Shown here one piece after another: positions 28,295 through 37,400 of a stretch of DNA of 37,850 nucleotides. Position 1 is the stretch's first letter. Each line of letters opens with the position of its first letter. The DNA is taken from assembly GCF_028285745.1 (NCBI RefSeq), contig NZ_JANQOP010000009.1, positions 1 to 37,850 of the forward strand, in the 5' to 3' direction. Position numbers and translations under genes: made by a program. This DNA is from Acaryochloris sp. IP29b_bin.137 (GTDB lineage: Bacteria > Cyanobacteriota > Cyanobacteriia > Thermosynechococcales > Thermosynechococcaceae). Under the pieces are notes generated by a model, which saw nothing but the letters and a program-made list of their open reading frames with translations, was not told the DNA's origin and did no database searches.

Positions 28295-29188
28295 ATGGCT
28301 CAAACGGATGACTTATTAGGCTTAATGGATAGCTTCCCCGAGGCCTTTCAACAGGTGTTGACCACTGAGGGCGAGGCTGGCAATTCAGCGTCATTGCCTC
28401 ATATCGACCCGGCACTTGATTCTCAGCTACAGCAGCTCATTGCCGAATTCCCCAGTGCTTTTATGGATCCAGCCACTGTGGTTGGAGAGGATAGCCCATC
28501 TGACCCAACTGATGAGGACTCAACCCTGACAAACAGTGAGGCTGAAGAGGCGGCATCTCCTACCGTTGAACCTAAAACTGCGTCTAACCCTCTACCTATC
28601 GCTCAGCCAGGGGCTTACTCCCATGCCCTTACCCGAACTATCTCTACGTTTACTTGGGGGCAGGTTGAGATCCACCTGACTTACGGAGATAGTGGCTTGC
28701 AATCCATTTGGGTTACCGTTGGTAAGTCAGGCACTGAAGTTCAGTCGCTTTGTGAAGCGATCGCACGCTTGATCAACGTATTACTCACGAACCAAATCCC
28801 GATCCCTGACATCGCTCGTCAAATTCGCGGCATTCGGGGCGCTGATTCGGAAGGGTTGGGTCCCAACCGTTTCTTAGGATTAGCCGATTTAATCGGTAAG
28901 GTCTTACAGGAAGCCCCTACCACCTTGACACCAACCCAGCCTAGCCAGGAACAGGCCGCTCCTCCAAAGCATAACGGCCACAGCGGGAACGGGAACGGGA
29001 ATGGCAATGGCCATAACGGGAATGGCAATGGTAGCCAAACGGCACTGATGCCTGCTGAGGTGTGGACCACCATTGCAGACCATGATCATGCAGCGTCTAT
29101 CTGCCCAGAGTGTGGAGCCGAACTCCATCAGGTCAACGGCTGTTCTGGCGGTGCCTGTGTGGTGTGTGGATATAGTAGCTGTAGCTAG
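28295..29188 (+). CDS. Class II ribonucleotide reductase, separate C-terminal TSCPD/zinc-ribbon part
   Basis: This 297-residue protein carries what is normally the C-terminus of NrdJ. Residues about 110-205 match the TSCPD domain (WGQVEIHLTYGDSGLQSIW, GKSGTEVQSLCEAIARLI, DIARQIRGIRG). However, the cysteine that names the domain is replaced (LGLADLIGKVL). A Gly-Asn/His linker (about 226-247) leads to a C-terminal zinc ribbon with C270, C273, C283, C288, C291 and C296. It ends CGYSSCS, the C-x4-C pair expected to re-reduce the active site in class II enzymes. The N-terminal 100 residues have no counterpart in NrdJ that I know and hold a duplicated motif (residues 7-27 and 45-65, core L..L...FP.AF). 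A well-spaced AAGGA supports the start. It should work as a subunit of the reductase. A split NrdJ is known in Pseudomonas. Confidence 0.85.
   Translation: MAQTDDLLGLMDSFPEAFQQVLTTEGEAGNSASLPHIDPALDSQLQQLIAEFPSAFMDPATVVGEDSPSDPTDEDSTLTNSEAEEAASPTVEPKTASNPLPIAQPGAYSHALTRTISTFTWGQVEIHLTYGDSGLQSIWVTVGKSGTEVQSLCEAIARLINVLLTNQIPIPDIARQIRGIRGADSEGLGPNRFLGLADLIGKVLQEAPTTLTPTQPSQEQAAPPKHNGHSGNGNGNGNGHNGNGNGSQTALMPAEVWTTIADHDHAASICPECGAELHQVNGCSGGACVVCGYSSCS
28985..29032 (+). repeat. Gly-Asn hexamer repeat coding for a flexible linker
   Basis: Imperfect hexamer units of the form GGNAAY repeat about eight times inside the TSCPD/zinc-ribbon gene and encode a (Gly-Asn) run with one His. Such tracts can change length by slippage. 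The linker would let the redox zinc ribbon swing toward the catalytic subunit. Confidence 0.8.
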
Positions 29189-29190
29189 GG

Positions 29191-29991
29191 TTAAGGCGCT
29201 ACAACTAAATCACGAACTGCTGTAGGCAAATTACTTTGAATACTGGTCGGCCTCAAGCTGTGGAGGAAAGCATAATTACGCATTCCACAAGTTAAAGCAA
29301 TCGTCTTAATCTTCATGGATTGGGCAGCCAACACATCTGCTTCCGTATCGCCAATCATCCAGATTTGCTCATAATGGGTTAGCCCCATAGCATTGATGGC
29401 GTCCTGGATTAGGGCTTGTTTGCAAACAGCATAGTTTTTGTAGGCGGCTTGAGTATCATCCGTTCCCCGAACCAGGCGGAAGTAGCGGGCTAGCTGGTGC
29501 TGATATAAAACTTGTTCGACTTGATCTTGGCAGCGGAGGGTAACAACCGCCAGTTGTGCACCTTGATTGAGCAGGTGTTCTAGGGCTTGATGGACACCGG
29601 GTTGAAGACGGTCTTCTTGGAGCAGCAGAGGTTGGTTCACAATTGCTTGAACCTGCTGCATAAAGCAGTCAATCCAGGGGCCAGAGAGTCCAGACAAGTA
29701 GGCAATCTCGATATCAGGCCGCTTCGATTGCTTCATGCTCCAAAACTGGGCAAGGTCTAGGGGCGTGAGCGAGGCGGTCCCACCCTGAGCCTGCATATGG
29801 GCTTGGGTCTCTGCTAGGGCAAGTTGATAGGTTTTGTAATACCGTTGAGAGACATCAATCAGGGGGCCATCCAGATCACAAAAGATAGTAAGTTGGGACG
29901 TTCCTTGAGATCTAGGCCAGTCAGCTTCCACTACTGGTTGGGCAGTCTCTGCGGTGGATCTTGAAATAGTGAAGGCTGGCGCACCCGTCAT
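29191..29991 (-). CDS. HAD superfamily hydrolase
   Basis: This 266-residue protein is a haloacid-dehalogenase-type phosphatase. Motif I is FCDLDGPLID, with both catalytic aspartates; Pro replaces the usual Thr, as in some cyanobacterial relatives. Motif II is the threonine in VVTLR, motif III the lysine in YKNYAVCK, and motif IV MIGDTEADV. A cap domain of roughly 100 residues lies between motifs I and II. The N-terminal 30 residues are low-complexity, and the true start may be later. The substrate is unknown; phosphoglycolate-type or nucleotide phosphatases are the nearest guesses. It lies downstream of cruP on the same strand, 101 bp away. Its 3' end is only 2 bp from the stop of the convergent nrdJ small-part gene. 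Confidence 0.88.
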   Translation of the reverse strand: MTGAPAFTISRSTAETAQPVVEADWPRSQGTSQLTIFCDLDGPLIDVSQRYYKTYQLALAETQAHMQAQGGTASLTPLDLAQFWSMKQSKRPDIEIAYLSGLSGPWIDCFMQQVQAIVNQPLLLQEDRLQPGVHQALEHLLNQGAQLAVVTLRCQDQVEQVLYQHQLARYFRLVRGTDDTQAAYKNYAVCKQALIQDAINAMGLTHYEQIWMIGDTEADVLAAQSMKIKTIALTCGMRNYAFLHSLRPTSIQSNLPTAVRDLVVAP

Positions 29992-30092
29992 GAGCAGGAC
30001 TGACTGGGAGTCAGTAATATATCTTTACTTAAATTTAACACTTTTTTATGGATCTGGTAGAGAAAAGTTTATGCGGGCTTTTGGACCAAGAC

Positions 30093-31640
30093 TCACTCAT
30101 AATCGTGCCCAGTGCCATAAGTCCATCCATCAAATCGACGTTGCCAGTAATATTGTTGTTTCGGGCTTAAGGATTGACTCCACTGTTGGAGGGCAGGAAT
30201 AAGGCGATACAATTCGTTATAAAAGCCCAGGCGTAAATAATGGGGGATCCACTTCAACAATGCCCCTAACCCCACATGTCCCAAAATTTGGGGTGTGAGT
30301 TGCGGATGACGCAGGGAGATTTGCAATAACGTTTGAGAAAGGGCTGGGAACTGGACAATATCTTGAAGAAACGGTTTGAGAACGGGGTCTCCTAATTTCT
30401 CCATTTCCCGGAAAACGATCTTAAGGAGCTGGTTAATCTGCTGAGGATTCAGATCTCGATCGGCGGGAGTCCGCATGGATTGCTGGAACAGCCAGGTGAC
30501 GGATAGATTCGGCTGGTAGGGCTGCAATAGGTTGAGGTCTTGACTCGCCAACGCATCGGCACTTAACGCTTCATGAATCCCTGCATCTAGACGACGCAGA
30601 TGACGAATCATCGCTCCAAATCCACCAAAGCTTAGGGGCGATTGGCTACCGCTGCTGTCGCCCAATGGCATCATCCGGTCCCAAGGGTACTGAAGTGGGC
30701 TTTGTTCATAGCTGGGAAACATACCAAATAAAGCCCGCAGAATCTTGACATTGGCTAAATCCGTATCTTGATACTCCGGTAACCGTTCCAGGTAATGGTT
30801 AAACACATGCTCCAAACTGGGGCGCTGGGGATGCAGATCGGCATAGGTAAACATATAGGTGGTTCGACCATCCCGAGCCGGAAACGCTTCCCAAAAATAC
30901 TGGCATCGATCTTCAATTGGCGTAAAAGAGACCAGTAAATCCCCGGTATCTCGCCTCGGCAATCCGTCCGCACAGGTGCCAACCACTAAGCAAATACCAG
31001 CAGGTGTCTGTCCTTGACGGGCCTGGGCTGCCACGGGCGAAAAATGTCCCATTACATCCAACATCAGTCTAGCGGTCAGGGTCGTGTCGGTTTGAATCAC
31101 CACCCCATCGGGATGAACCACAACATTAGAGAAGGCTGTCTGCTCTTGTAGGTGACCACCAGCCTCTAGAAATCTGGCTTTAAGCGCATCCAACAAATAA
31201 ACGGGGTCAACCCCTACATTGAGGACATCTTTGACCCAAACCGCAGGTCCACCCATAAACTGAATTCGATTGGGATTAAACTCGCTAGCAATGGCCGTTT
31301 CCAGTTGCGCTGCCGTCAGTAACTCAAGCTCTACCAATACCGACAGTTCAGCCCTGGAGATATTCCATTCCTGCTCACGCCCTTTGAGAATGCCTCGCTC
31401 TAAAATTAAGACCCGCCAGCCCCGCAAAGCCAGAGTGGTGCCAATCATCACGCCGAGGGTGCCACCACAAATCACTACATCCCAATCAACGTTTCCTAGT
31501 CGTTCGGTACTTTCTTGGACGACAGTGGGAGTCTGGGCAGGGGGGCCTTGGCGCAGTTGGCTCCAGCGACGATCGGCCTGGTGCAAATTGGCGAGAAATG
31601 GCGCAGGCAGGGTGGCTAGTAAATCTGCAGTCGAGGGCAT
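30093..31640 (-). CDS. cruP: CruP, lycopene-cyclase-like FAD oxidoreductase
   Basis: This 515-residue flavoprotein closely resembles CruP, the CruA-family paralogue of cyanobacteria and plant plastids. Matching segments are DWDVVICGGTLGVMIGTTLA (FAD dinucleotide fold), LERGILKGREQEWNISRAEL, FNPNRIQFMGGPAVWVKDVL, QYFWEAFPARDGRTTYMFTY, SPLSFGGFGAMIRHLRRLDA, QPNLSVTWLFQQSM and GDPVLKPFLQDIVQF. CruP is not clearly a lycopene cyclase. In Arabidopsis it is linked to lowering beta-carotene epoxide and singlet-oxygen damage. It probably acts at thylakoid or plasma membranes. It starts 36 bp after the upstream histidine kinase gene on the same strand and precedes the HAD gene, so the three may share a transcript. 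Recognition is by memory of plant CruP and is strong. Confidence 0.9.
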   Translation of the reverse strand: MPSTADLLATLPAPFLANLHQADRRWSQLRQGPPAQTPTVVQESTERLGNVDWDVVICGGTLGVMIGTTLALRGWRVLILERGILKGREQEWNISRAELSVLVELELLTAAQLETAIASEFNPNRIQFMGGPAVWVKDVLNVGVDPVYLLDALKARFLEAGGHLQEQTAFSNVVVHPDGVVIQTDTTLTARLMLDVMGHFSPVAAQARQGQTPAGICLVVGTCADGLPRRDTGDLLVSFTPIEDRCQYFWEAFPARDGRTTYMFTYADLHPQRPSLEHVFNHYLERLPEYQDTDLANVKILRALFGMFPSYEQSPLQYPWDRMMPLGDSSGSQSPLSFGGFGAMIRHLRRLDAGIHEALSADALASQDLNLLQPYQPNLSVTWLFQQSMRTPADRDLNPQQINQLLKIVFREMEKLGDPVLKPFLQDIVQFPALSQTLLQISLRHPQLTPQILGHVGLGALLKWIPHYLRLGFYNELYRLIPALQQWSQSLSPKQQYYWQRRFDGWTYGTGHDYE

Positions 31641-31676
31641 TCAGAAGACACCAAGAGACATCTATTTTGAAGATAC

Positions 31677-33812
31677 CTAATTGGCGTCGGCAGCGGGGGC
31701 CAAAGACGATCGATAGGGTAATTTGACGATAAAGGTAGTGGTTCCCTGACGGCTGGAAACAGAAATTTCCCCATCAAGTTGCTCGATTAGCTTTTGGACT
31801 AAAGCTAGACCTAAACCGGTTCCCCCTTGTTTCCAGGGATCGGCATTAGGAACCCGATAAAACTTATCAAAGATACGGGGCAACTCCTGCTCAGGAATTT
31901 CTGCTTCATTCGTGACCTGCAAGCGCAACATGGGTTTAGGGAACTCCAGATACTGGAGGGTGAGGGAGACTTCACCGCCTTGGGGGGTGTATTTGCAGGC
32001 ATTGTTCAACAGTTCTGCCAATATTCGGTCTAGGCTGACCCGATCGGAGTGGAAGGTAGGGATGCTTTGATCGCAGTTCACCCGCAGGTTAAGTTCCCGA
32101 TCTTTAATTCTCGATTGAAACGGTTCTAAGGCCCGCGGTAACCAGATTTGGATTTTGATCGGTTCGGACTTGATTTGATTGCCCCCTGCTTCCAGTCGCT
32201 GCAGATCCAACAGATCGTTGATCAGTTCAGTTTCTCGACTACATTCAGCGTCCAGAATTTTGATGTAGCGGCGTTGACGAGGCTCTAGAGGGAACTGACT
32301 GAGCATATGAATCGCCATTTTGATGTTGGACATGGGGGTCCGCAATTCATGGGAAACGGTGCTCAGAAAATCATCTTTGAGGCTATTCAAGCGCTCTAGC
32401 TCTCGCATTTTTTGCTGGAGTTGGGCGGTGCGGTCCTCCACCTGTTGGGCCAAGTTGGTATTCAGATCTTGGACATGTTGGTGAAGTTGGGCTTGATGAA
32501 TTGCGATCGCACATTGATCCGCAATGGTTTTCACGAGTCCGCGCTCATCAGCATTCCAAGTCCGCGTTTCTGTAGGAGTAGAATTTTCTGCTTGATCGTG
32601 GCAATAGAAAAGACTAATACTGCCCAAATAATTTTGCAGATAGAGCAGTGGCGAGATTAACAACGTCTGAATTTGACACTGATCGCAAATGGAGACTAAT
32701 TCAAGATCTAAATCATGGGTGTCAGAGAATACAACCTGCTGCCCCTGAGCTAAAGTCTCTTGGGAATGCCGCAGAAAAAGCTCATTCGCCTGAATTAAAT
32801 CCTGACGACCAATCGCGGTGTCACTGACATAATGATCCGCCAGTTCACCATCCGTATTCATTTGCACAATCAGGCAATGGCTGGCCCCTAACGCTTCCGT
32901 TAAGAGTCCTACCGTAATTTGCAATACTTCAGCCGTCACCATTGTCCCGCGCATGGCTTGGACAATGCGGTTGATAATTGATTCTCGCTGAGCAGTATGT
33001 CGAAGTTTCTCTTCTGCTCGCTTACGCTCTGTGATATCGGTGACGTAGCTGCGCACCAGATCGCTCTCGATAATGTAGTGGATGGATTGTTCGTAGATCT
33101 TGTCATCAATTTCCACTTCCCGGACAAAGAAATTGCTCTTGGAAGAATGTTCCGCTTGCATCATCTTCAAGAGTCCCTGCAACATCGGGTGATCAACCCC
33201 CTCCGTTGAGATATCAGGAAACTGCATGACAGCAGCGGGATTGAGATAAGTCACGGTTCCCTGCAAATCCATTTCTAGAATGGGGCTGGGCGTTAATTCT
33301 GGGAAGGACGCCATCCGCACCAAAGAGGCTTCGCTCATGTTATGCAAGTCATCGTCATCCGGAACCAAGGTTTGGAAGGGATTGACGGACTGAGACAAAA
33401 TCATGGATAAGTCTGTTGCCTCACAGAACTTATCAAAATCAGCATCAGAGATATTGGATACCACAAAGTATTTGGTTTTGACATCGCCACCAAATATCAC
33501 CACGTCTCCATGCTTGAGGTCATGGGAAAACAGGCGGCGACCGTTCACAATTAAACCATTGGTGCTGCGCTTCCCTTGCAAATCACCGTCGATAATGCGG
33601 AAAAGAAAGTTGGAGGTTTCAGGGGCAGTGACCCGGAGCAAAATCGCATGTTGGCGAGACACCATCTTGGAGTGCAACACGATGGAATTGGTCACGTCTC
33701 GGCCAATGGAATAGGTGGCAGCTTCTAGGGAGATAGTTCGACGCCCTTCCGCATCATCAATGATGAATAAATGTCTGAAACGTTGTCTTTGATCCTGCTC
33801 AAGATTACTCAC
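31677..33812 (-). CDS. FHA-PAS-GAF hybrid-input sensor histidine kinase
   Basis: This 711-residue soluble sensor kinase begins at GTG 33812. Residues about 12-118 are an FHA domain (YSIGRD, MVSRQHAI, STNGLIVNGRRL), which would bind phosphothreonine. A PAS domain (about 170-270) ends in VTDITERKRAEEKLR, and a GAF domain follows (about 277-430; no bilin cysteine can be assigned). A coiled coil (QQVEDRTAQLQQKMRELERL) leads to the dimerisation domain with phospho-acceptor His488 (STVSHELRTPMSN). The ATPase has LLNNACKYTP, the FDKFYRVP box and GGTGLGLALV. No transmembrane segment and no response regulator gene are present, so it is an orphan. FHA input suggests cross-talk with Ser/Thr kinases. cruP lies 36 bp downstream. 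Confidence 0.93.
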   Translation of the reverse strand: MSNLEQDQRQRFRHLFIIDDAEGRRTISLEAATYSIGRDVTNSIVLHSKMVSRQHAILLRVTAPETSNFLFRIIDGDLQGKRSTNGLIVNGRRLFSHDLKHGDVVIFGGDVKTKYFVVSNISDADFDKFCEATDLSMILSQSVNPFQTLVPDDDDLHNMSEASLVRMASFPELTPSPILEMDLQGTVTYLNPAAVMQFPDISTEGVDHPMLQGLLKMMQAEHSSKSNFFVREVEIDDKIYEQSIHYIIESDLVRSYVTDITERKRAEEKLRHTAQRESIINRIVQAMRGTMVTAEVLQITVGLLTEALGASHCLIVQMNTDGELADHYVSDTAIGRQDLIQANELFLRHSQETLAQGQQVVFSDTHDLDLELVSICDQCQIQTLLISPLLYLQNYLGSISLFYCHDQAENSTPTETRTWNADERGLVKTIADQCAIAIHQAQLHQHVQDLNTNLAQQVEDRTAQLQQKMRELERLNSLKDDFLSTVSHELRTPMSNIKMAIHMLSQFPLEPRQRRYIKILDAECSRETELINDLLDLQRLEAGGNQIKSEPIKIQIWLPRALEPFQSRIKDRELNLRVNCDQSIPTFHSDRVSLDRILAELLNNACKYTPQGGEVSLTLQYLEFPKPMLRLQVTNEAEIPEQELPRIFDKFYRVPNADPWKQGGTGLGLALVQKLIEQLDGEISVSSRQGTTTFIVKLPYRSSLAPAADAN

Positions 33813-34437
33813 GATTTGGACTATCAGTCGCGGTAGGGTGAATGGTTAGATATAGGAGAGATGACCGTAGTATGCCTCTATTGCTTACTGAATTGCACTT
33901 AATGACAATTGTGTCATGGAGGTAAATTGTTTCTCTCTGAAAGGATAGTTTAGCTATTCTGCTATTATTTGCCTCTTGGCATTCGCTTCGCAACAGTACA
34001 GCAATTTTCCAAGCATACCTCGACTCTAACCTAAATAAGAATAATGTCTATTCAGGCGTATCTCGAGATTGGGGAGTTGACGCTAAACACCTCTGGTCCT
34101 CAGCCGAGGGTTGGATTCGTCCCCCATCGCCCGAATCAAAAAGCCAAATTCATCTGCTAAGAACAAGTTCCTGGGGTTGACTATAACCACGAGAGCTAAG
34201 AAATAAACTCGCTTCAACTTTCACCGGCTTGAGTATCCTCTGGACAAGGAGAATGTGTGACCATCCCTGCAAGGGGATGGGGCCGCTGAGCTAGTCTTTT
34301 CCAGGGTTAGTCGGCATATTTGGCTTAAAACCAGTATTTTATTGCAGTGAAAGTGTAGCGTTTCATATCAAGGGGAATCCTAACAAAAACGTTGTCCACT
34401 CAATCCCAGAATTAGCATTTTTTAGGCTCCATCAACT
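33813..34437. other. 625-bp intergenic region between divergent genes
   Basis: This region separates the divergent histidine kinase and phosphorylase-kinase-like genes. It contains an imperfect palindrome at 33902-33917 (ATGACA and TGTCAT around ATTG), which could be an operator. It also has a perfect 7-bp stem-loop (CCATCCC 34261-34267, GGGATGG 34274-34280) about 160 bp before the downstream start. A short T-run follows at 34297-34300. No ORF or tRNA was seen. Confidence 0.4.
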
Positions 34438-37400
34438 ATGACCACGACTTCTTTGCAGTCTGATCGGCTGGACGATTATTACCGACAAATGAACGCCATG
34501 ATTCTGTCGCGGCAGCATCCGGTCAGTGGCCTTTTGCCTGCCAGCACGGCTGTAAATATTCATGGAGATTATACCGATGCCTGGGTCCGTGACAATGTCT
34601 ACAGCATTCTGGCGGTTTGGGGTTTGGCTTTAGCCTACCGCAAAGATCAGTCTGATCCAGGCCGGACGCTGTTGCTTGAGCAAAGCGTTGTCAGACTGAT
34701 GCGGGGGTTGCTGCGAGCGATGATGCGGCAGGCCCACAAAGTGGAGACGTTTAAGCATACTCAAGCACCACTAGATGCACTCCATGCCAAGTACGATACC
34801 CCAACCGGAGATGTGGTTGTTGATGATGATGCCTGGGGGCACTTACAAATTGATGCCACCTCGCTATTTTTATTGATGATGGCCCAGATGACCGCGTCTG
34901 GCTTGCTGATGGTTTACAGCTTGGACGAAGTCCATTTTGTGCAAAACCTGGTTTATTACATTTCCCGCGCTTACCGGACGCCGGACTATGGGATTTGGGA
35001 GCGGGGCAACAAAATTAATACGGGGACGGCTGAGATTAACGCCAGTTCGGTGGGCATGGCCAAAGCTGCTCTAGAAGCGATGAATGGCCTAAATATTATG
35101 GGGGCGCGGGGCGGTCCCAAAGCAGTGATCCATGTGATGGCAGATGAGATTGCCCGCACAGAGATGAAGTTGGCGGCCCTATTGCCAAGGGAGTCTAAAT
35201 CGAAAGAGGTGGATGCTGCAGTGCTAAGCGTGATTGGCTTTCCGGCATTTGCGGTGTGTGATCGCACCCTCGTAGACCGAACCCGCACCAAAATCATCGA
35301 TAAATTGCAAGGCCGCTACGGCTGCAAACGCTTTTTGCGAGACGGCCATCAAACCGTCCTCGAAGACCATACCCGCTTGCACTATGAAACCTGGGAACTG
35401 AAGCAGTTTGAAGATATTGAAAGTGAATGGCCGCTCTTTTTCACCTATTCATTCCTAGATAGCCTGTTTCGGGGCGATACAGCTCAATCCACTTTCTATA
35501 AAACTCGACTACAAGCATTGGGCGTGGAGCAGGATGGCTGGTCACTACTGCCAGAACTGTACATTGTCCCGGAAGAACAGGTAGAAGCCGAAAAAGCGGT
35601 CCCCCATAGTCAAGACCGAGTGCCTAATCAAAATATCCCTCTTGTCTGGGCTCAGAGTTTATACCTGTTGGGACAACTGGTTGATGAAGGGTTGATCACT
35701 TTGGATGATATTGATCCATTAGGACGCCATCATCAGACCCAAGCAAAAAAGTTAGGAACGGAAACCTTGCAAGTGGCATTGCTGGCGGAAGATCAAGCCT
35801 TACAAGAAACCTTAGCAGCCGCAGGGATTACCGCAGAAACCTTAGAAGAGATTGCCCCACTACAGGTTCGACCCGCTCATGATTTAACGGATATCTACCA
35901 CCAGCTCGGTCAGAATCTGGCACTAGGCCTTTCCGGGCGGCCCCATAAGCGGATGCGGACGTTAATGACTTCCCATCTCTATCGGGTTGCCGGGGAAACC
36001 ATGGTCTTTTTGCCGTCCTTTATTGATAATCGCGAGTTTTATCTGACCCTTGATATTCACTTCCTGATCTCGCAAATTCAAAGTGAGTTGGCTTATGTAC
36101 AGCGCTATTGGATCGCCGATCAACCCCCAACCCTAACGCTACTCCTCACCCATCGCATGCTCAAAATGGGGCAGGCTCCATTGATGGAATTGTTGCAATC
36201 GCTAGCCTCTGGAGAATCGCAAGTCTCAGGTCAGATCCAGGTGGGAGTCTTGAGTGACTTTATAGACTGCAGTGCGGTCATCGATATTGCTGGGCTAGAG
36301 CAGACGCCACCATCCCATGATTATGGCGATCAGGCCCCCACGCAACTTCTATCTTTCAAGGTAGACCACTGCCATCCTCTGCCTCATTTGCAAGAGCAGA
36401 CCTTGGAGCTCAATCAGCATATCGATACGTTACTGAGCACCCTTAAGCAGTCAGAGAATTTATATGAGCAGGTCGAAATACTACACCTGCTGATTCGTCA
36501 GCGTTCTCTGGATGACGATATCAGTTGGGCGTCCGATCAAACGGTATCGCTCCGCATTCTTTTGACTGAAGTCTACCTGAATGCAGCTCAAGCAGAGCAC
36601 TGGTCGATTGTTCGGCGAGCCGCAGGGCTGTTAAATATGGTGGATATTAGTTTGTCTGATGCCGTCACCAACCTGCTGGCCCATCAAAAGCAAATCCTGG
36701 TTGGGCGCTCTTACAACGAGCATTCGTTGATCAATATGCCTTTATCTGCCCAGGAGATTGTGGCCCGTATCAATGAATTCTGTCGGGAAGATGAACGCGA
36801 TCGCGTGCTCACCCAAGAAATTCTGATCTACCTTGACCTGTTGACTAAATCAAAACCTCTATTGGTGAAAGGTTTACTGACCCTGAGAATTGGCTATCTA
36901 ATTTTGTTACTCACCACTGAAATTGCCCGTGAGCAGCAAGTGACCCAAGATGAAGCCTATGAGACGCTGACCCGACTCAGTCCATACCATTTGAAATCTC
37001 GTTTACGCCAGGTTCTTTCTGCCTACGATCAGGTGAATAAGAGTTTGCATCAACAAGAGTCTTTGCACATTGCTCGCTGCACGAGTGAGGTCAATTGGGG
37101 GCTGACCCAGCCTATTCTTCAGGGGGATGATTCCGAACCCGAAGACTGGTTGGTGAAGCGTCAGGTGGAAGGATCGCTTAACCGAGTGCCGCGAGAGTTT
37201 TACATCAAAGTTTGGCGTCTGTTGCAACACACCCACGGTATTGTGATTGGTGAAAAGCTGGATCGCAGGAACCGTCTGGATAGCGAACACTTACTGTCGG
37301 AGATGACGGAAGGAGAAACCAATTTTGCCCTGTTAATTGAGCATCTGCTTAACAGAATCCCGGCCCCAGAATATCGACAGCTCAATGTTGAGGCATTGCT

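Noticed and set aside
29209..29991. HAD motif I with Pro instead of Thr as a broken active site
   Set aside because: Both catalytic aspartates are kept, and DLDGP is, as far as I recall, normal in this cyanobacterial subgroup, so I do not call it inactive.
31270..31680. 136-residue plus-strand frame antisense to cruP
   Set aside because: It is Ser/Arg/Pro-rich with no domain and fully overlaps the well-supported cruP coding sequence.
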